A stretch of 64,000 nt of DNA from an uncultured Pelagibacteraceae bacterium (GTDB lineage: Bacteria; Pseudomonadota; Alphaproteobacteria; Pelagibacterales; Pelagibacteraceae): assembly GCA_902594235.1 (NCBI GenBank), contig CACJLJ010000001.1, positions 62,001 to 126,000 on the forward strand. Direction: 5' to 3'. Position 1 is the first letter of the stretch. Each line of letters opens with the position of its first letter. Below, in pieces: positions 27,489 through 35,913 of the stretch. The notes under the pieces were generated by a model. It searched no databases. It saw only the letters and a list, made by a program, of their open reading frames with translations, and had not been told where the DNA came from. A program made the translations under genes and the position numbers.

Positions 27489-27553
27489 TAATGTCCAATT
27501 ATAAGATTTAATATATTTATTATGAAATTTTTGTATAGTATATACCTAATTGT
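27489..27553. promoter_or_regulatory. Divergent uraD/uraH control region
   Basis: This 65-bp A/T-rich spacer should hold promoters for both arms of the purine locus. It contains an exact 8-bp palindrome GTATATAC at 27538-27545, next to TATAGT at 27534-27539, which could be a -10 element for uraH-xdhAB-guaD-puuD. A regulator binding site is possible but not shown. Confidence 0.4.
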
Positions 27554-27904
27554 ATGACTAAACTTACAACACACGTTCTCGATATTTATTCTGGAAAACC
27601 AGGAAAAGGGATAAAAGTAGATTTATATTTTATCTCTGGAGAAAATAAAAAAAAAATTAAAAGCGTTGTTTTGAATAATGATGGTCGATCTGACGAACCT
27701 TTAGCTGAAAAAGATGAATTTAAAGTAGGCAAATACGAACTTGTATTTTTTGTTGGTGATTATTTCAAAAACATAACAAATAAAAATGATCAAAAATTTT
27801 TAGATGATGTAATTATTAGATTTGGAATTTCAGATAATAATCAGCATTATCATGTTCCATTATTAGTTTCCCCTTGGAGTTATTCAACGTATAGAGGAAG
27901 CTAA
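27554..27904 (+). CDS. uraH: 5-hydroxyisourate hydrolase (transthyretin-like)
   Basis: A 116-aa transthyretin-related enzyme. It opens with LTTHVLDIYSGKPGKGIKVDL, has the dimer-loop segment NNDGRSDEPL, contains HYHVPLLVSPWSYSTYRGS and ends in the diagnostic YRGS tetrapeptide. It hydrolyses 5-hydroxyisourate to OHCU between PuuD and UraD. The stop overlaps the xdhA start (TAATG), placing it first in the operon with xanthine dehydrogenase, guanine deaminase and PuuD. Confidence 0.96.
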   Translation: MTKLTTHVLDIYSGKPGKGIKVDLYFISGENKKKIKSVVLNNDGRSDEPLAEKDEFKVGKYELVFFVGDYFKNITNKNDQKFLDDVIIRFGISDNNQHYHVPLLVSPWSYSTYRGS

Positions 27905-29340
27905 TGGTTTCCGATACAATCCAATTTTTATTAAATCACAAAATTTATAAAATAAGAAATCCTGATCCTAACAAAACAATTTTAAATTATATCCGTAATG
28001 ATCTAAAAAAAACTGGTACTAAGGAAGGCTGTGCTGAGGGTGGCTGTGGAGCATGTACGGTCGTGCTAGGTGAACTTAATGATAATAAGATAATATATAA
28101 ATCTATTAATGCCTGTATAAGTTTTTTACCAATTTTAAATGGTAAACAATTAATTTTAATAGAGGATTTAGTTTATAAAAATAAGCCCCATATAGTTCAG
28201 AAAGCTCTGATTAAATTTCATGGATCACAATGTGGATTTTGTACACCAGGTTTTACGATGTCATTATTTTCAATGCAAAAAAATTATAAATCAATAAATA
28301 ATGAAATTATTGAAGAATCTTTATCTGGAAATTTATGCAGATGTACAGGGTATAGACCAATAATCGATGCTGCAAAAAGTTTGAGTAATAAAAAAGATCA
28401 AGATCATTTTAAAAAAAATCAAAATAGAACTATTCACCTATTAAAAAAAATAAAAGATATTGATATTGAAATCAATCATCAAGATAAAAAATACTTTGCA
28501 CCAAAAACAATTTTAAATTTAAGAAGAATATTAAAAAAACATCCTAATTCAAAAATCTTAAGCGGAGGAACGGACCTTTCTCTCGAAGTAACTAAATTTA
28601 GAAAAGATATAAAAACAATTATTTCATTGAATTCTGTCAGTAGGCTAAATTTTATTAAAAAAAACAAAAACTTAATAGAGATTGGAGCCACAACATCTCT
28701 TTTTGAATTTCAAAAACTTATCAAAAAATATTATCTAGATTTTTATAATGTTCTTAAAAGATATGGGTCAGTTCAAATTAGAAATGTAGGGACAATAGCA
28801 GGAAATATAGCTACCGCTTCCCCCATAGGAGATACGCTTCCTTTGTTATTATCATTAGATGCAAAACTTATTATTCAAGGAATAAATAAAAAAAAAACCT
28901 TACCCCTAAGTCAATTTTTTATATCTTACAGAAAAACAAAATTAAAAAAAGGTGAATTCATTTATTCAATAAAAATACCTTTAAATAAAAAAAATATATT
29001 TAAAGCTTATAAAATTTCTAAAAGATTTGATGATGATATTTCATCAGTTTGTGGTTCATTTAGTTTTCAAATAAAAAAAAATATTATTACAAAAGCCTCA
29101 ATAGCCTATGGTGGCATGTCTGAAGTACCAAAAAGAGCTTTATCAATAGAAAAAGATATAATAAATTCTGAATTTTCTGAAAATACATTTAATAGAGCGA
29201 TCAATCTTATTGATAAAGATTTTTCTCCACTAGATGACATGCGAGCTAGTAGAAATTACAGATTAACAGTTGCAAAGAATTTATTATTAAAAGCGTTTTA
29301 TGAAATTGAAAATAAAAAAAATATTAGGATACATTCATGA
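27904..29340 (+). CDS. xdhA: Xanthine dehydrogenase small subunit (2Fe-2S and FAD)
   Basis: A 478-aa subunit. The first 2Fe-2S cluster uses the cysteines in EGCAEGGCGACTVVLGE and NACISFLP, and the second those in GSQCGFCTPGFTMSLFSM and NLCRCTGYRPI. The FAD domain follows with ILSGGTDLSLEVTK near residue 219 and VGTIAGNIATASPIGDTLP. It carries electrons from the molybdenum site of XdhB to FAD and NAD+. The stop overlaps the xdhB start (ATGA), as expected for subunits of one complex. Confidence 0.97.
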   Translation: MVSDTIQFLLNHKIYKIRNPDPNKTILNYIRNDLKKTGTKEGCAEGGCGACTVVLGELNDNKIIYKSINACISFLPILNGKQLILIEDLVYKNKPHIVQKALIKFHGSQCGFCTPGFTMSLFSMQKNYKSINNEIIEESLSGNLCRCTGYRPIIDAAKSLSNKKDQDHFKKNQNRTIHLLKKIKDIDIEINHQDKKYFAPKTILNLRRILKKHPNSKILSGGTDLSLEVTKFRKDIKTIISLNSVSRLNFIKKNKNLIEIGATTSLFEFQKLIKKYYLDFYNVLKRYGSVQIRNVGTIAGNIATASPIGDTLPLLLSLDAKLIIQGINKKKTLPLSQFFISYRKTKLKKGEFIYSIKIPLNKKNIFKAYKISKRFDDDISSVCGSFSFQIKKNIITKASIAYGGMSEVPKRALSIEKDIINSEFSENTFNRAINLIDKDFSPLDDMRASRNYRLTVAKNLLLKAFYEIENKKNIRIHS

Positions 29341-31643
29341 AAAATGAGGAATTATTAAAAGGGCAAAGCATACCACACGATAGTGCGAATAAGCATGTGA
29401 CTGGTTTAGCTCAATATACAGATGATATTAGTGAGCCATTAAATACTCTTCATGGTGCTATTGGATGGAGCAAAAAAGCTCATGCGAAAATTAAAAAGAT
29501 TGATTTAAAAGACGTTGAGGAAAGTGAAGGAGTAATATCTATTGTCACTTATAAAGATATTCCAGGTAGAAATGATGTAGGTCCAGTTTTTGATGGAGAC
29601 CCAATCTTTCCAAAAACAAAAGTTGAATACTTTGGTCAGCCTTTATTTGCTGTTGCAGCAATCTCAACTGAATTAGCAAGAAAAGCTGTTTTAAAAGCTA
29701 AAATCACTTATGAGGAATTAAAACCAATTATTACTATAAAGGATGCTTTGAAAAAAAATAATTTTCTATTTGAACCTAGAATTATCAAAAAAGGCGATCC
29801 TAAAAATAAAATAATTAAATCAAGAAATAAATTAAAAGGTGAGTTTAATACGGGTAGCCAAGAACATTTTTATTTAGAAGGTCAAGTTTGTCTGGTTATT
29901 CCTCAAGAAGATAATAATTTAATAGTTTACAGCTCAACACAGCATCCATCGGAAACACAACAGATTATTGCTAAGATGCTAAAGCAAAAAAGTAATTCAA
30001 TTACAGTTATGGTAAGAAGAATTGGTGGTGGATTTGGTGGTAAAGAAACAAACTTTATGACAGCTGCAATTTGTGCATTATTATCAAATAAAACAGGTAA
30101 ACCAACAAAATTAAGATTAGATAGAGATGACGATATTATAATTACTGGTAAGAGACACGACTTTTATTCTGAATACGAAGTTGGATTTAACGAGAATGGC
30201 AAAATAGAGGGTTTGAAGCTTAAAATTGCATCTAGATGCGGAATGTCACCAGATTTGTCTTATGCTATTAATGAGAGAGCTTTATTACATTTAGATAACG
30301 CGTATTATTTGTCAGATTTAGAAGTTAAAAATTATCTTTGTAAAACTAATACTTCATCTTCAACAGCATTCAGAGGCTTTGGTGGTAATCAGGGCATGAT
30401 GGCTATAGAAAATATCATCGATAACATAGCTAGATTTTTAAAAAAGGATCCTAGTGAAGTAAGAAAAAATAATTTTTATGGTTTAAAAGAGAGAAACACT
30501 ACTCATTATGGGATGAAAATTAATGATAATGTAATACATGATATCTTTAAAAATTTATTAGATAAATCAAATTATAAAAAAAGATATGAAGAAATTAAAA
30601 ACTTTAATTTGAAAAATAATTATAAAAAAAAAGGTATAGCGTTAACACCTGTAAAGTTTGGAATTTCTTTTACAACCATCCACTTAAATCAAGCTGGGGC
30701 ACTAGTACATATTTATACAGATGGCAGTGTTTATTTGAATCACGGGGGTATAGAAATGGGTCAAGGAACTCATACTAAAATTGCACAGTTGGTAGCTAAT
30801 ACATTTGGCTTACCTTTTGAAAAAGTAAAAATTTCATCAACAAATACCTCTAAAGTTCCAAATACATCTGCTAGCGCCGCATCTTCTACAACAGATTTAA
30901 ATGGTGCTGCCACTTTAAATGCAGCTGGAAAAATTAAAAAAAATTTAAATGATTTTATAAAAGATAAGTACAAAATTTACTCAAAAATTGAACCTATTTA
31001 TAAAAATCAAAATATTTATTTTGGAAATAGATCATTTGATTTTAAAAAAATAATAGAAGAGGCTTATTTAAATAGAATATCTCTTTCTTCATCAGGATTT
31101 TATTCAACACCAAAAATTAATTTTGATAAAAAAAAATTTCAAGGAAGACCATTTTATTATTTTTGTTACGGTGCTGCAGTATCGGAAGTTACAATTGATA
31201 CACTTACGGGAGAGAATAAAATTGATCGGGTTGATATAGTTCACGATGCTGGAAATGCAATTAATCCAGCGTTAGAACTTGGTCAAATTGAAGGTGGTTT
31301 TGTTCAAGGTCAGGGTTGGTTAACAATGGAAGAAGTTGTTTGGGATAAATCTGGTAAATTAAAAACTTTTTCACCATCCACATATAAAATACCTGCAGTT
31401 ACCGACACACCTGATAAGTTTAATGTAGAGATTTATAAAAAAGGGTCTAACATTGAGAATGTTGTAAATAAACAAAAAACTACAGGAGAACCTCCTTTAA
31501 TGCTTGCCATGAGTGTTTTTTTTGCAATTAAAGATGCAATCGCATCTGTCTCTAATTACAAAATTATACCTGAATTAGATGCACCCGCAACTCCGGAAAA
31601 AATTTTGTTGAGTATAAAAAAATTGAAAAATATGATTTCATAA
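29337..31643 (+). CDS. xdhB: Xanthine dehydrogenase molybdopterin-binding subunit
   Basis: A 768-aa molybdenum hydroxylase large subunit. Motifs include GSQEHFYLEGQ, RIGGGFGGKET, TSSSTAFRGFGGNQGMMAIE with the substrate-binding Arg, GGIEMGQGTHTKI, TSASAASSTTDLNGAA, and TGEPPLMLAMSVFFAI with the catalytic Glu. It oxidises hypoxanthine and xanthine to urate. Its stop abuts guaD directly. The usual accessory gene xdhC, which helps insert sulfurated molybdenum cofactor, is not in this cluster. Confidence 0.97.
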   Translation: MKNEELLKGQSIPHDSANKHVTGLAQYTDDISEPLNTLHGAIGWSKKAHAKIKKIDLKDVEESEGVISIVTYKDIPGRNDVGPVFDGDPIFPKTKVEYFGQPLFAVAAISTELARKAVLKAKITYEELKPIITIKDALKKNNFLFEPRIIKKGDPKNKIIKSRNKLKGEFNTGSQEHFYLEGQVCLVIPQEDNNLIVYSSTQHPSETQQIIAKMLKQKSNSITVMVRRIGGGFGGKETNFMTAAICALLSNKTGKPTKLRLDRDDDIIITGKRHDFYSEYEVGFNENGKIEGLKLKIASRCGMSPDLSYAINERALLHLDNAYYLSDLEVKNYLCKTNTSSSTAFRGFGGNQGMMAIENIIDNIARFLKKDPSEVRKNNFYGLKERNTTHYGMKINDNVIHDIFKNLLDKSNYKKRYEEIKNFNLKNNYKKKGIALTPVKFGISFTTIHLNQAGALVHIYTDGSVYLNHGGIEMGQGTHTKIAQLVANTFGLPFEKVKISSTNTSKVPNTSASAASSTTDLNGAATLNAAGKIKKNLNDFIKDKYKIYSKIEPIYKNQNIYFGNRSFDFKKIIEEAYLNRISLSSSGFYSTPKINFDKKKFQGRPFYYFCYGAAVSEVTIDTLTGENKIDRVDIVHDAGNAINPALELGQIEGGFVQGQGWLTMEEVVWDKSGKLKTFSPSTYKIPAVTDTPDKFNVEIYKKGSNIENVVNKQKTTGEPPLMLAMSVFFAIKDAIASVSNYKIIPELDAPATPEKILLSIKKLKNMIS

Positions 31644-32114
31644 ATGACCGATAAATCAAAATTTATGATGAGAGCTATTGAACTTTCAATAGAGAGTGCA
31701 AAATCAAAGGGAGGTCCTTTTGGAGCAGTTATAGTTAAAAATAATGAAATAATTTCAGAAGGTTATAATCAAGTAACAGCAAACAATGATCCAACAGCTC
31801 ATGCAGAAATTGTTGCAATTAGAAATGCATGTAAAAAATTGAATAATTTTTTTTTGAGAGATTGTGATCTTTACACAAGCTGTGAACCTTGTCCCATGTG
31901 TTTATCAGCAATATATTGGTCCCATTTAGACAATATATATTACGCTAATACCAGAATGGACGCGAAGAATATAGATTTTGATGACTCATTAATTTATTCA
32001 GAAGTAAAAAAAGATATAAATGAGAGAAAAATTAAAATGACTCAAATGAATAGAGATGAAGCTTTAGAGGCTTTTAAAATTTGGCAAAATAAAGAAGATA
32101 AGATTAAATACTAA
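31644..32114 (+). CDS. guaD: Guanine deaminase (cytidine-deaminase fold)
   Basis: A 156-aa zinc deaminase. The zinc and proton-shuttle motifs are AHAEIVAIRNA and TSCEPCPMCLSAIYW. The C-terminal region YYANTRMDAKNIDFDDSLIYSE, with MNRDEALEAFKIW, is that of Bacillus-type GuaD and not of the tRNA adenosine deaminase TadA. It converts guanine to xanthine, feeding XdhAB. It directly abuts xdhB upstream and puuD downstream, with no spacer on either side. Confidence 0.92.
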   Translation: MTDKSKFMMRAIELSIESAKSKGGPFGAVIVKNNEIISEGYNQVTANNDPTAHAEIVAIRNACKKLNNFFLRDCDLYTSCEPCPMCLSAIYWSHLDNIYYANTRMDAKNIDFDDSLIYSEVKKDINERKIKMTQMNRDEALEAFKIWQNKEDKIKY

Positions 32115-33026
32115 ATGGAACCCTTAACTTATATTCTAAAATGGTCAGAGGTGATTTTAAGATGGGGCCATGTTCTTTTTGCAATATTATGGGTAGGCAA
32201 TAGTTTTTTGTTTAATTATTTAGATAATAAATTAAATAAAGATATAAAATCTGAGGAGTTTGATGGTGAAGGATATTTAATGCATTCAGGTTTTTTTTAT
32301 AAGTTATCTCGTCTAAAAAATTCACCAAATAAAATCTATCTCAATCACTTAGTAATATTTAAATGGCAAAGTTATATGACTTTTATAACTGGAATTCTTT
32401 TATTGGCTGTAATTTACTATTATAATGCTGGAATACTGATGGTAGACAAAAGAGTTATGCTTATGTCTCCTCTAACAGCCATAATATTCTCAATTTTATC
32501 CATGTTAATTTCCTGGTTAATCTATGATTTAATATGTAAATCAAAATTAATAAAGAATGACCTTTTATTTCTAATAATCATGATCCTTTTATTAGGAGCC
32601 TTATCTTTTGGTTTAACAAAAATTTTTGGACCAAAATTTGCTTTTTTAAGCGTTGGATTAATTATAGGTACAAATATGTTTGCAAACGTGCTCACGGTAA
32701 TAATTCCTAACCAAATGAATATAATAAATAGCACTAAAGAAAATAGAGAGATCGATATGAGTTTATCTTTAGCTGCTAAACAAAGATCTATACATAATAA
32801 TTATTCTACTTTTCTTGTATTGTTTATCATGTTGTCGGGACATTATAGTTTTTTAGTTTATAATAAGTATAATTGGCTAATTTTGTCTTTAATTGGAGTT
32901 ATCTCTATAATAGCAAGACATTATTTTAATTTAAGAGGAAGAAATAGAAATAGAATAAGTATTTTATTTACATCAATTATTGCTTTGATAATACTGGCTG
33001 TTGTTATTTTTATTTTTAAATATTAA
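32115..33026 (+). CDS. puuD: PuuD-type urate hydroxylase, membrane domain only
   Basis: A 303-aa integral membrane protein matching the N-terminal domain of PuuD, the membrane urate oxidase. It has VILRWGHVLFAILWVGNSFL, the HSGFFYKLSR segment, LVIFKWQSYMTFITGILL, and IIPNQMNIINSTKE, spread over about eight helices. Classical PuuD is about 400 aa with a C-terminal cytochrome c. Here the protein ends after its last helix and no CxxCH haem motif is present. Urate electrons must leave by another carrier. Position between guaD and a phosphoribosyltransferase and in a locus with uraH and uraD supports urate to 5-hydroxyisourate conversion. Confidence 0.88.
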   Translation: MEPLTYILKWSEVILRWGHVLFAILWVGNSFLFNYLDNKLNKDIKSEEFDGEGYLMHSGFFYKLSRLKNSPNKIYLNHLVIFKWQSYMTFITGILLLAVIYYYNAGILMVDKRVMLMSPLTAIIFSILSMLISWLIYDLICKSKLIKNDLLFLIIMILLLGALSFGLTKIFGPKFAFLSVGLIIGTNMFANVLTVIIPNQMNIINSTKENREIDMSLSLAAKQRSIHNNYSTFLVLFIMLSGHYSFLVYNKYNWLILSLIGVISIIARHYFNLRGRNRNRISILFTSIIALIILAVVIFIFKY

Positions 33027-33040
33027 TTTTAATATTAATT

Positions 33041-33565
33041 ATGTCAGAAAAATTAATCGTTAACTGGGAAGAGTATAATAATACTGTTGAGAAATTAGCT
33101 ATTAAAATTGATGAGAGCGGCTACGAACCTACAATATTAATTGGAATTATGCGGGGTGCCGCACCGATGATAGATGTTTTAAGTAGAATTTTTAAATTAA
33201 AATGTGCCTACCTAGCTGTAGAATCCTACAGTGGAAAAGGAGTTGAAGATGAACAAGGTGACATAGTCTTTTCTAGAGAAATGAGTTCAATAGCTCCTAA
33301 TATGGGTGGCAGAATTTTATTATGTGATGATTTGTCTGATACTGGAATTACATTTAATAAAAGTATTGATTGGTTAAAAAAATATGAACCAATTAAAGGA
33401 AAAATAGACGATATCAAAACAGCCACTCTTTGGAAGAAAAAAAAATCTACTTTCGAACCTGATTTTTGCGCAGTTAAATTAGATGCTGATCCTTGGATTG
33501 TTCAACCATTTGAAATTTACGAAGAGATAAGGATAGAGGAAATTATTAAAAAACATCAGAAATAA
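33041..33565 (+). CDS. Purine phosphoribosyltransferase-like protein
   Basis: A 174-aa type I phosphoribosyltransferase. The PRPP loop is ILLCDDLSDTGITF near residue 92, the pyrophosphate loop IGIMRGAAPMIDVLSRIF is near 34, and LDADPWIVQPFE resembles the C-terminal WxxFPWE-type segment of xanthine/guanine phosphoribosyltransferases. It would salvage a purine base to its nucleotide. As last gene on the plus arm of the purine locus (14 nt after puuD), it could balance salvage against degradation. The preferred base cannot be read from sequence. Confidence 0.85.
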   Translation: MSEKLIVNWEEYNNTVEKLAIKIDESGYEPTILIGIMRGAAPMIDVLSRIFKLKCAYLAVESYSGKGVEDEQGDIVFSREMSSIAPNMGGRILLCDDLSDTGITFNKSIDWLKKYEPIKGKIDDIKTATLWKKKKSTFEPDFCAVKLDADPWIVQPFEIYEEIRIEEIIKKHQK

Positions 33566-33589
33566 AAAAGGCGACCTTAAAAAGCCGCC
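33564..33589 (-). terminator. Rho-independent terminator of the purine permease gene
   Basis: On the minus strand GGCGGC (33589-33584) pairs with GTCGCC (33575-33570) across an 8-nt loop, with one G-U pair, and six T follow (33569-33564). It lies 22 bp past the permease stop. On the plus strand the same stem has an A-C mismatch and a weaker T run, so it may act less well for the phosphoribosyltransferase gene. Confidence 0.8.
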
Positions 33590-33611
33590 CCTTCTATAAG
33601 AACTTAATTTA

Positions 33612-34901
33612 TTATGCTACTAAGAAACTAATAACACTTAGTGCAGCAATAACCCAAATTGCTGGACTTGTGCTATCAAATTTACCTGTACATAATTTAA
33701 CAGCTGCATAAGCAACAAAAGCTAAAGCTATTCCATTTGAAATAGAATATGTAAATGGCATAGCGATCATAGCAAGCACTGCTGGACCAGACTCTGCAAT
33801 ATCATCCCACTCTATATCTGTAATATTTCTAACAAATAAAGTTGCAATATATATTAAAGCTGCTCCATCAATTTCTTTTGGCAGTGATGTAGCCAGTGGA
33901 CTAAAAAATAGACACGCTAAGAATAATACTCCTATTACTAGCGATGTCATTCCTGTTCTTCCTCCAGCTTTAACTCCTGCAGCACTTTCAACATAAGTTG
34001 TTACAGTTGATGTACCTAAAACTGATCCAACTACTGTAGAAGCACTGTCTGACAACATTGCTTTATTAATGTCTTGTATTTTTCCATCTTTACCAATTTT
34101 TCCTGATACATTTGCAACACTAGTTAGTGTTCCAGCTGTATCAAAAAAGTCGATAAAAAATAAAGTAAAAATTACAGTCACCATTGATGCACTTAAAGCA
34201 GCACCTAAATCAAACGTCATTAAGTGAGTCATAGGTGGTGGAGAAGAAACAACACCATTAAATTTACCCAATCCTGTTACCCATGCAATTGCACTAAAAA
34301 CAATTATTCCAATAATAATATTTCCTTTAATCTTCATTTTCTCCATGACTATCATTGAAATGAATGCACCTGCACCCAAAAGTAAAAGTGGATTAGAAAG
34401 ATCCCCCATCTGAACAAGAACAACGGGGTTATCTGCGGTCAATCCCATAATTTGAAAACCAATAATTGCTAAGAATAATCCTATTCCTGCACCAATTCCT
34501 AATTTCAAACTTTTTGGTATAGAATTAATCAACCAGGCTCTTAATGGCGTTAACGAAATTATTAAGAAGACTACACCGGCAACTAAAACAGCTCCAAGCG
34601 CTTCAGCAGGGGTATATTCCATTCCTAAACAAACACCATATGCGATAAAAGCATTTATCCCCATTCCTGGTGCAAGTCCAACTGGCCAAGTTTTAGCGTA
34701 AAATGCAGCTATAAAACAAGCTAGTGCTGCTGCAAGAGCTGTTGCTGTAAAAACACCACCAAAATCAAAACCACCATCTGCAAGTATAACAGGATTTAAA
34801 AACATTATGTATGCCATTGTCAAAAAGGTCGACACTCCTGCAATGACTTCAGTTTTAAAATCTGTCTTATGTTTTTTATAGTTAAAGTAGTTATCTAACA
34901 T
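33612..34901 (-). CDS. NCS2-family purine permease (AzgA-like)
   Basis: A 429-aa membrane protein of the AzgA branch of nucleobase transporters. Motifs are FKTEVIAGVSTFLTMAYIMF with LNPVILADGG, GLAPGMGINAFIAYGVCL, SLKLGIGAGIGLFLAIIGFQ, FFIDFFDTAGTLTSVAN and the ESAAGVKAGGRTGMTSL segment. Characterised relatives import hypoxanthine, guanine or adenine with protons. It lies next to the complete guanine-to-allantoin locus, convergent with the phosphoribosyltransferase, and fits as its uptake system. The ribosome binding site (GGAGG, five bases before ATG) is strong for this genome. Confidence 0.94.
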   Translation of the reverse strand: MLDNYFNYKKHKTDFKTEVIAGVSTFLTMAYIMFLNPVILADGGFDFGGVFTATALAAALACFIAAFYAKTWPVGLAPGMGINAFIAYGVCLGMEYTPAEALGAVLVAGVVFLIISLTPLRAWLINSIPKSLKLGIGAGIGLFLAIIGFQIMGLTADNPVVLVQMGDLSNPLLLLGAGAFISMIVMEKMKIKGNIIIGIIVFSAIAWVTGLGKFNGVVSSPPPMTHLMTFDLGAALSASMVTVIFTLFFIDFFDTAGTLTSVANVSGKIGKDGKIQDINKAMLSDSASTVVGSVLGTSTVTTYVESAAGVKAGGRTGMTSLVIGVLFLACLFFSPLATSLPKEIDGAALIYIATLFVRNITDIEWDDIAESGPAVLAMIAMPFTYSISNGIALAFVAYAAVKLCTGKFDSTSPAIWVIAALSVISFLVA

Positions 34902-35048
34902 TAGACCTCCATTTTTAAAGTACAGTAGATGATTCGAATTAAAAAATCCTTTTGGAGTTTCTTTAATTTATCAGATTTGTTGTTAAGTTAATAATTTTTA
35001 CAACCTGAGGTTAATTATTTTATTTAGTTTTTGTGATATTATAAATTA
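34902..35048. promoter_or_regulatory. Divergent spacer between purine permease and lipoprotein genes
   Basis: The 147-bp region is among the longest gene-free stretches in the window. On the minus strand it ends in a good Shine-Dalgarno (AAATGGAGGTCTA before the permease ATG). I looked for a purine riboswitch core ahead of the permease and did not find the conserved loop sequences. No clear promoter hexamers or operators stand out. Confidence 0.4.
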
Positions 35049-35351
35049 ATGGATCTCAAAAAATTAATAATTATTTTCTTCATTTCTCTTCTATTTACGG
35101 GTTGTCAAACAATTAAAGAAAAATCTGACGCTGTAGCGGAAAAAGAAAATAAAGCGTATGGAAAGTTAGTTGGTAAAACTGTGAACGAATTAAAAATAGA
35201 ATTAGGAAATCCAACAGAAGATTTTATAAATGAAGTTGGTAATAAAGTTTTGATTTACAAATCTAAAAAGTTTGGAATTCCTTGTGATAGAAAATTTGAA
35301 CTAGATGGTAATAATACTGTTATCAGTTTTTCATCAAGTGGATGTATTTAA
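35049..35351 (+). CDS. Small SmpA/OmlA-like lipoprotein
   Basis: A 100-aa protein with a lipoprotein signal sequence ending in LLFTGC (Cys at residue 19). The mature part has KLVGKTVNELKIELGNPTED, the motif by which small SmpA/OmlA/BamE-fold lipoproteins open their first helix, then a strand pattern with two cysteines (CDRKFEL and SSSGCI) that may form a disulfide. Probably anchored to a membrane facing the periplasm. Function unknown; the BamE-like fold is a guess from the short motif. Confidence 0.7.
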   Translation: MDLKKLIIIFFISLLFTGCQTIKEKSDAVAEKENKAYGKLVGKTVNELKIELGNPTEDFINEVGNKVLIYKSKKFGIPCDRKFELDGNNTVISFSSSGCI

Positions 35352-35368
35352 AATACTACAGATTTTCA

Positions 35369-35391
35369 CTTGTGGGGAAAACCCCCACAAG
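35369..35391. terminator. Perfect hairpin between convergent genes, no U tract
   Basis: CTTGTGGGG (35369-35377) pairs perfectly with CCCCACAAG (35383-35391) across the loop AAAAC. It is centred between the lipoprotein stop (35351) and the hsp20 stop (35404). Neither strand has a clear T run after the stem, so termination would not be classical. It may instead stabilise both 3' ends. Confidence 0.55.
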
Positions 35392-35403
35392 CAAGGTTAA
35401 TAC

Positions 35404-35850
35404 TTATTTAATTTCAATAAGTCTTTTTTTTTTATGATCTGGTAAAATTCTTTCACAATCTACTGTCAAAAGACCATCTTTTAGCTCAGCACCATTTACC
35501 TTCACATCATCTGCGATTGTAAATGATCTAGCAAATTGTCTTTGTGAAATGCCTCTATGAATTACTTCACCATCTTCGTTTTTGTTATTAGACTTGTTAA
35601 TTTGTTTAGTTTTTACAGTTAACAAATTATCCTCAAACTCAACTTCAACATCATCCTTTGTAAAGCCGGCAAGAGCAACTTCAATTGCGTAGTTATCCTT
35701 ACCTGTTTTTCTTATGTTGTATGGTGGATAGTTTGGCTGCATGGTCAAACCTCCATTGCCCAACATACTCTCAAATTGATCAAACATATCGTCAAAACCA
35801 ATTGAAAAAGGTCTTAATGAATTGAATATAGATAGATCCTTACTTGTCAT
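35404..35850 (-). CDS. Small heat-shock protein Hsp20 (IbpA-like)
   Basis: A 148-aa alpha-crystallin-type chaperone. The N-terminal arm contains IFNSLRPFSIGFDDMFDQFE. The alpha-crystallin domain runs from about residue 38 (NYPPYNIRKTGKDNYAIEVA) to AELKDGLLTVDCER, with the GxLxV-type signature. It binds unfolding proteins without ATP and hands them to other chaperones. A sigma-32-like promoter and a ROSE-like leader lie upstream, so both transcription and translation may be heat-controlled. It ends in a convergent hairpin. Confidence 0.95.
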   Translation of the reverse strand: MTSKDLSIFNSLRPFSIGFDDMFDQFESMLGNGGLTMQPNYPPYNIRKTGKDNYAIEVALAGFTKDDVEVEFEDNLLTVKTKQINKSNNKNEDGEVIHRGISQRQFARSFTIADDVKVNGAELKDGLLTVDCERILPDHKKKRLIEIK

Positions 35851-35855
35851 ATATA

Positions 35856-35906
35856 TCCTCCTTTTTTAAGCAAGTTTATTTTTGTAAGTCCCATAAGGCG
35901 ACTAAC
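35856..35906 (-). promoter_or_regulatory. ROSE-like RNA thermometer in the hsp20 leader
   Basis: The hsp20 leader has the ROSE-type pairing: UUGCU (35873-35869) faces the Shine-Dalgarno AGGAG (35862-35858) across a 6-nt loop. This gives U-A, C-G, G-G, U-A and U-G contacts, where the noncanonical G-G pair is characteristic of ROSE elements. A further stem upstream (35906-35884) pairs GUUAGUC with GACUUAC around a UUAU-containing loop. Melting on warming would free the ribosome binding site. Fit to the consensus is by eye only. Confidence 0.6.
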
Positions 35907-35913
35907 GAAGTAT

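Noticed and set aside
34902..35000. Purine riboswitch upstream of the purine permease
   Set aside because: The conserved loop and junction sequences of the purine aptamer are not visible; only A/T-rich sequence and a strong Shine-Dalgarno are present.
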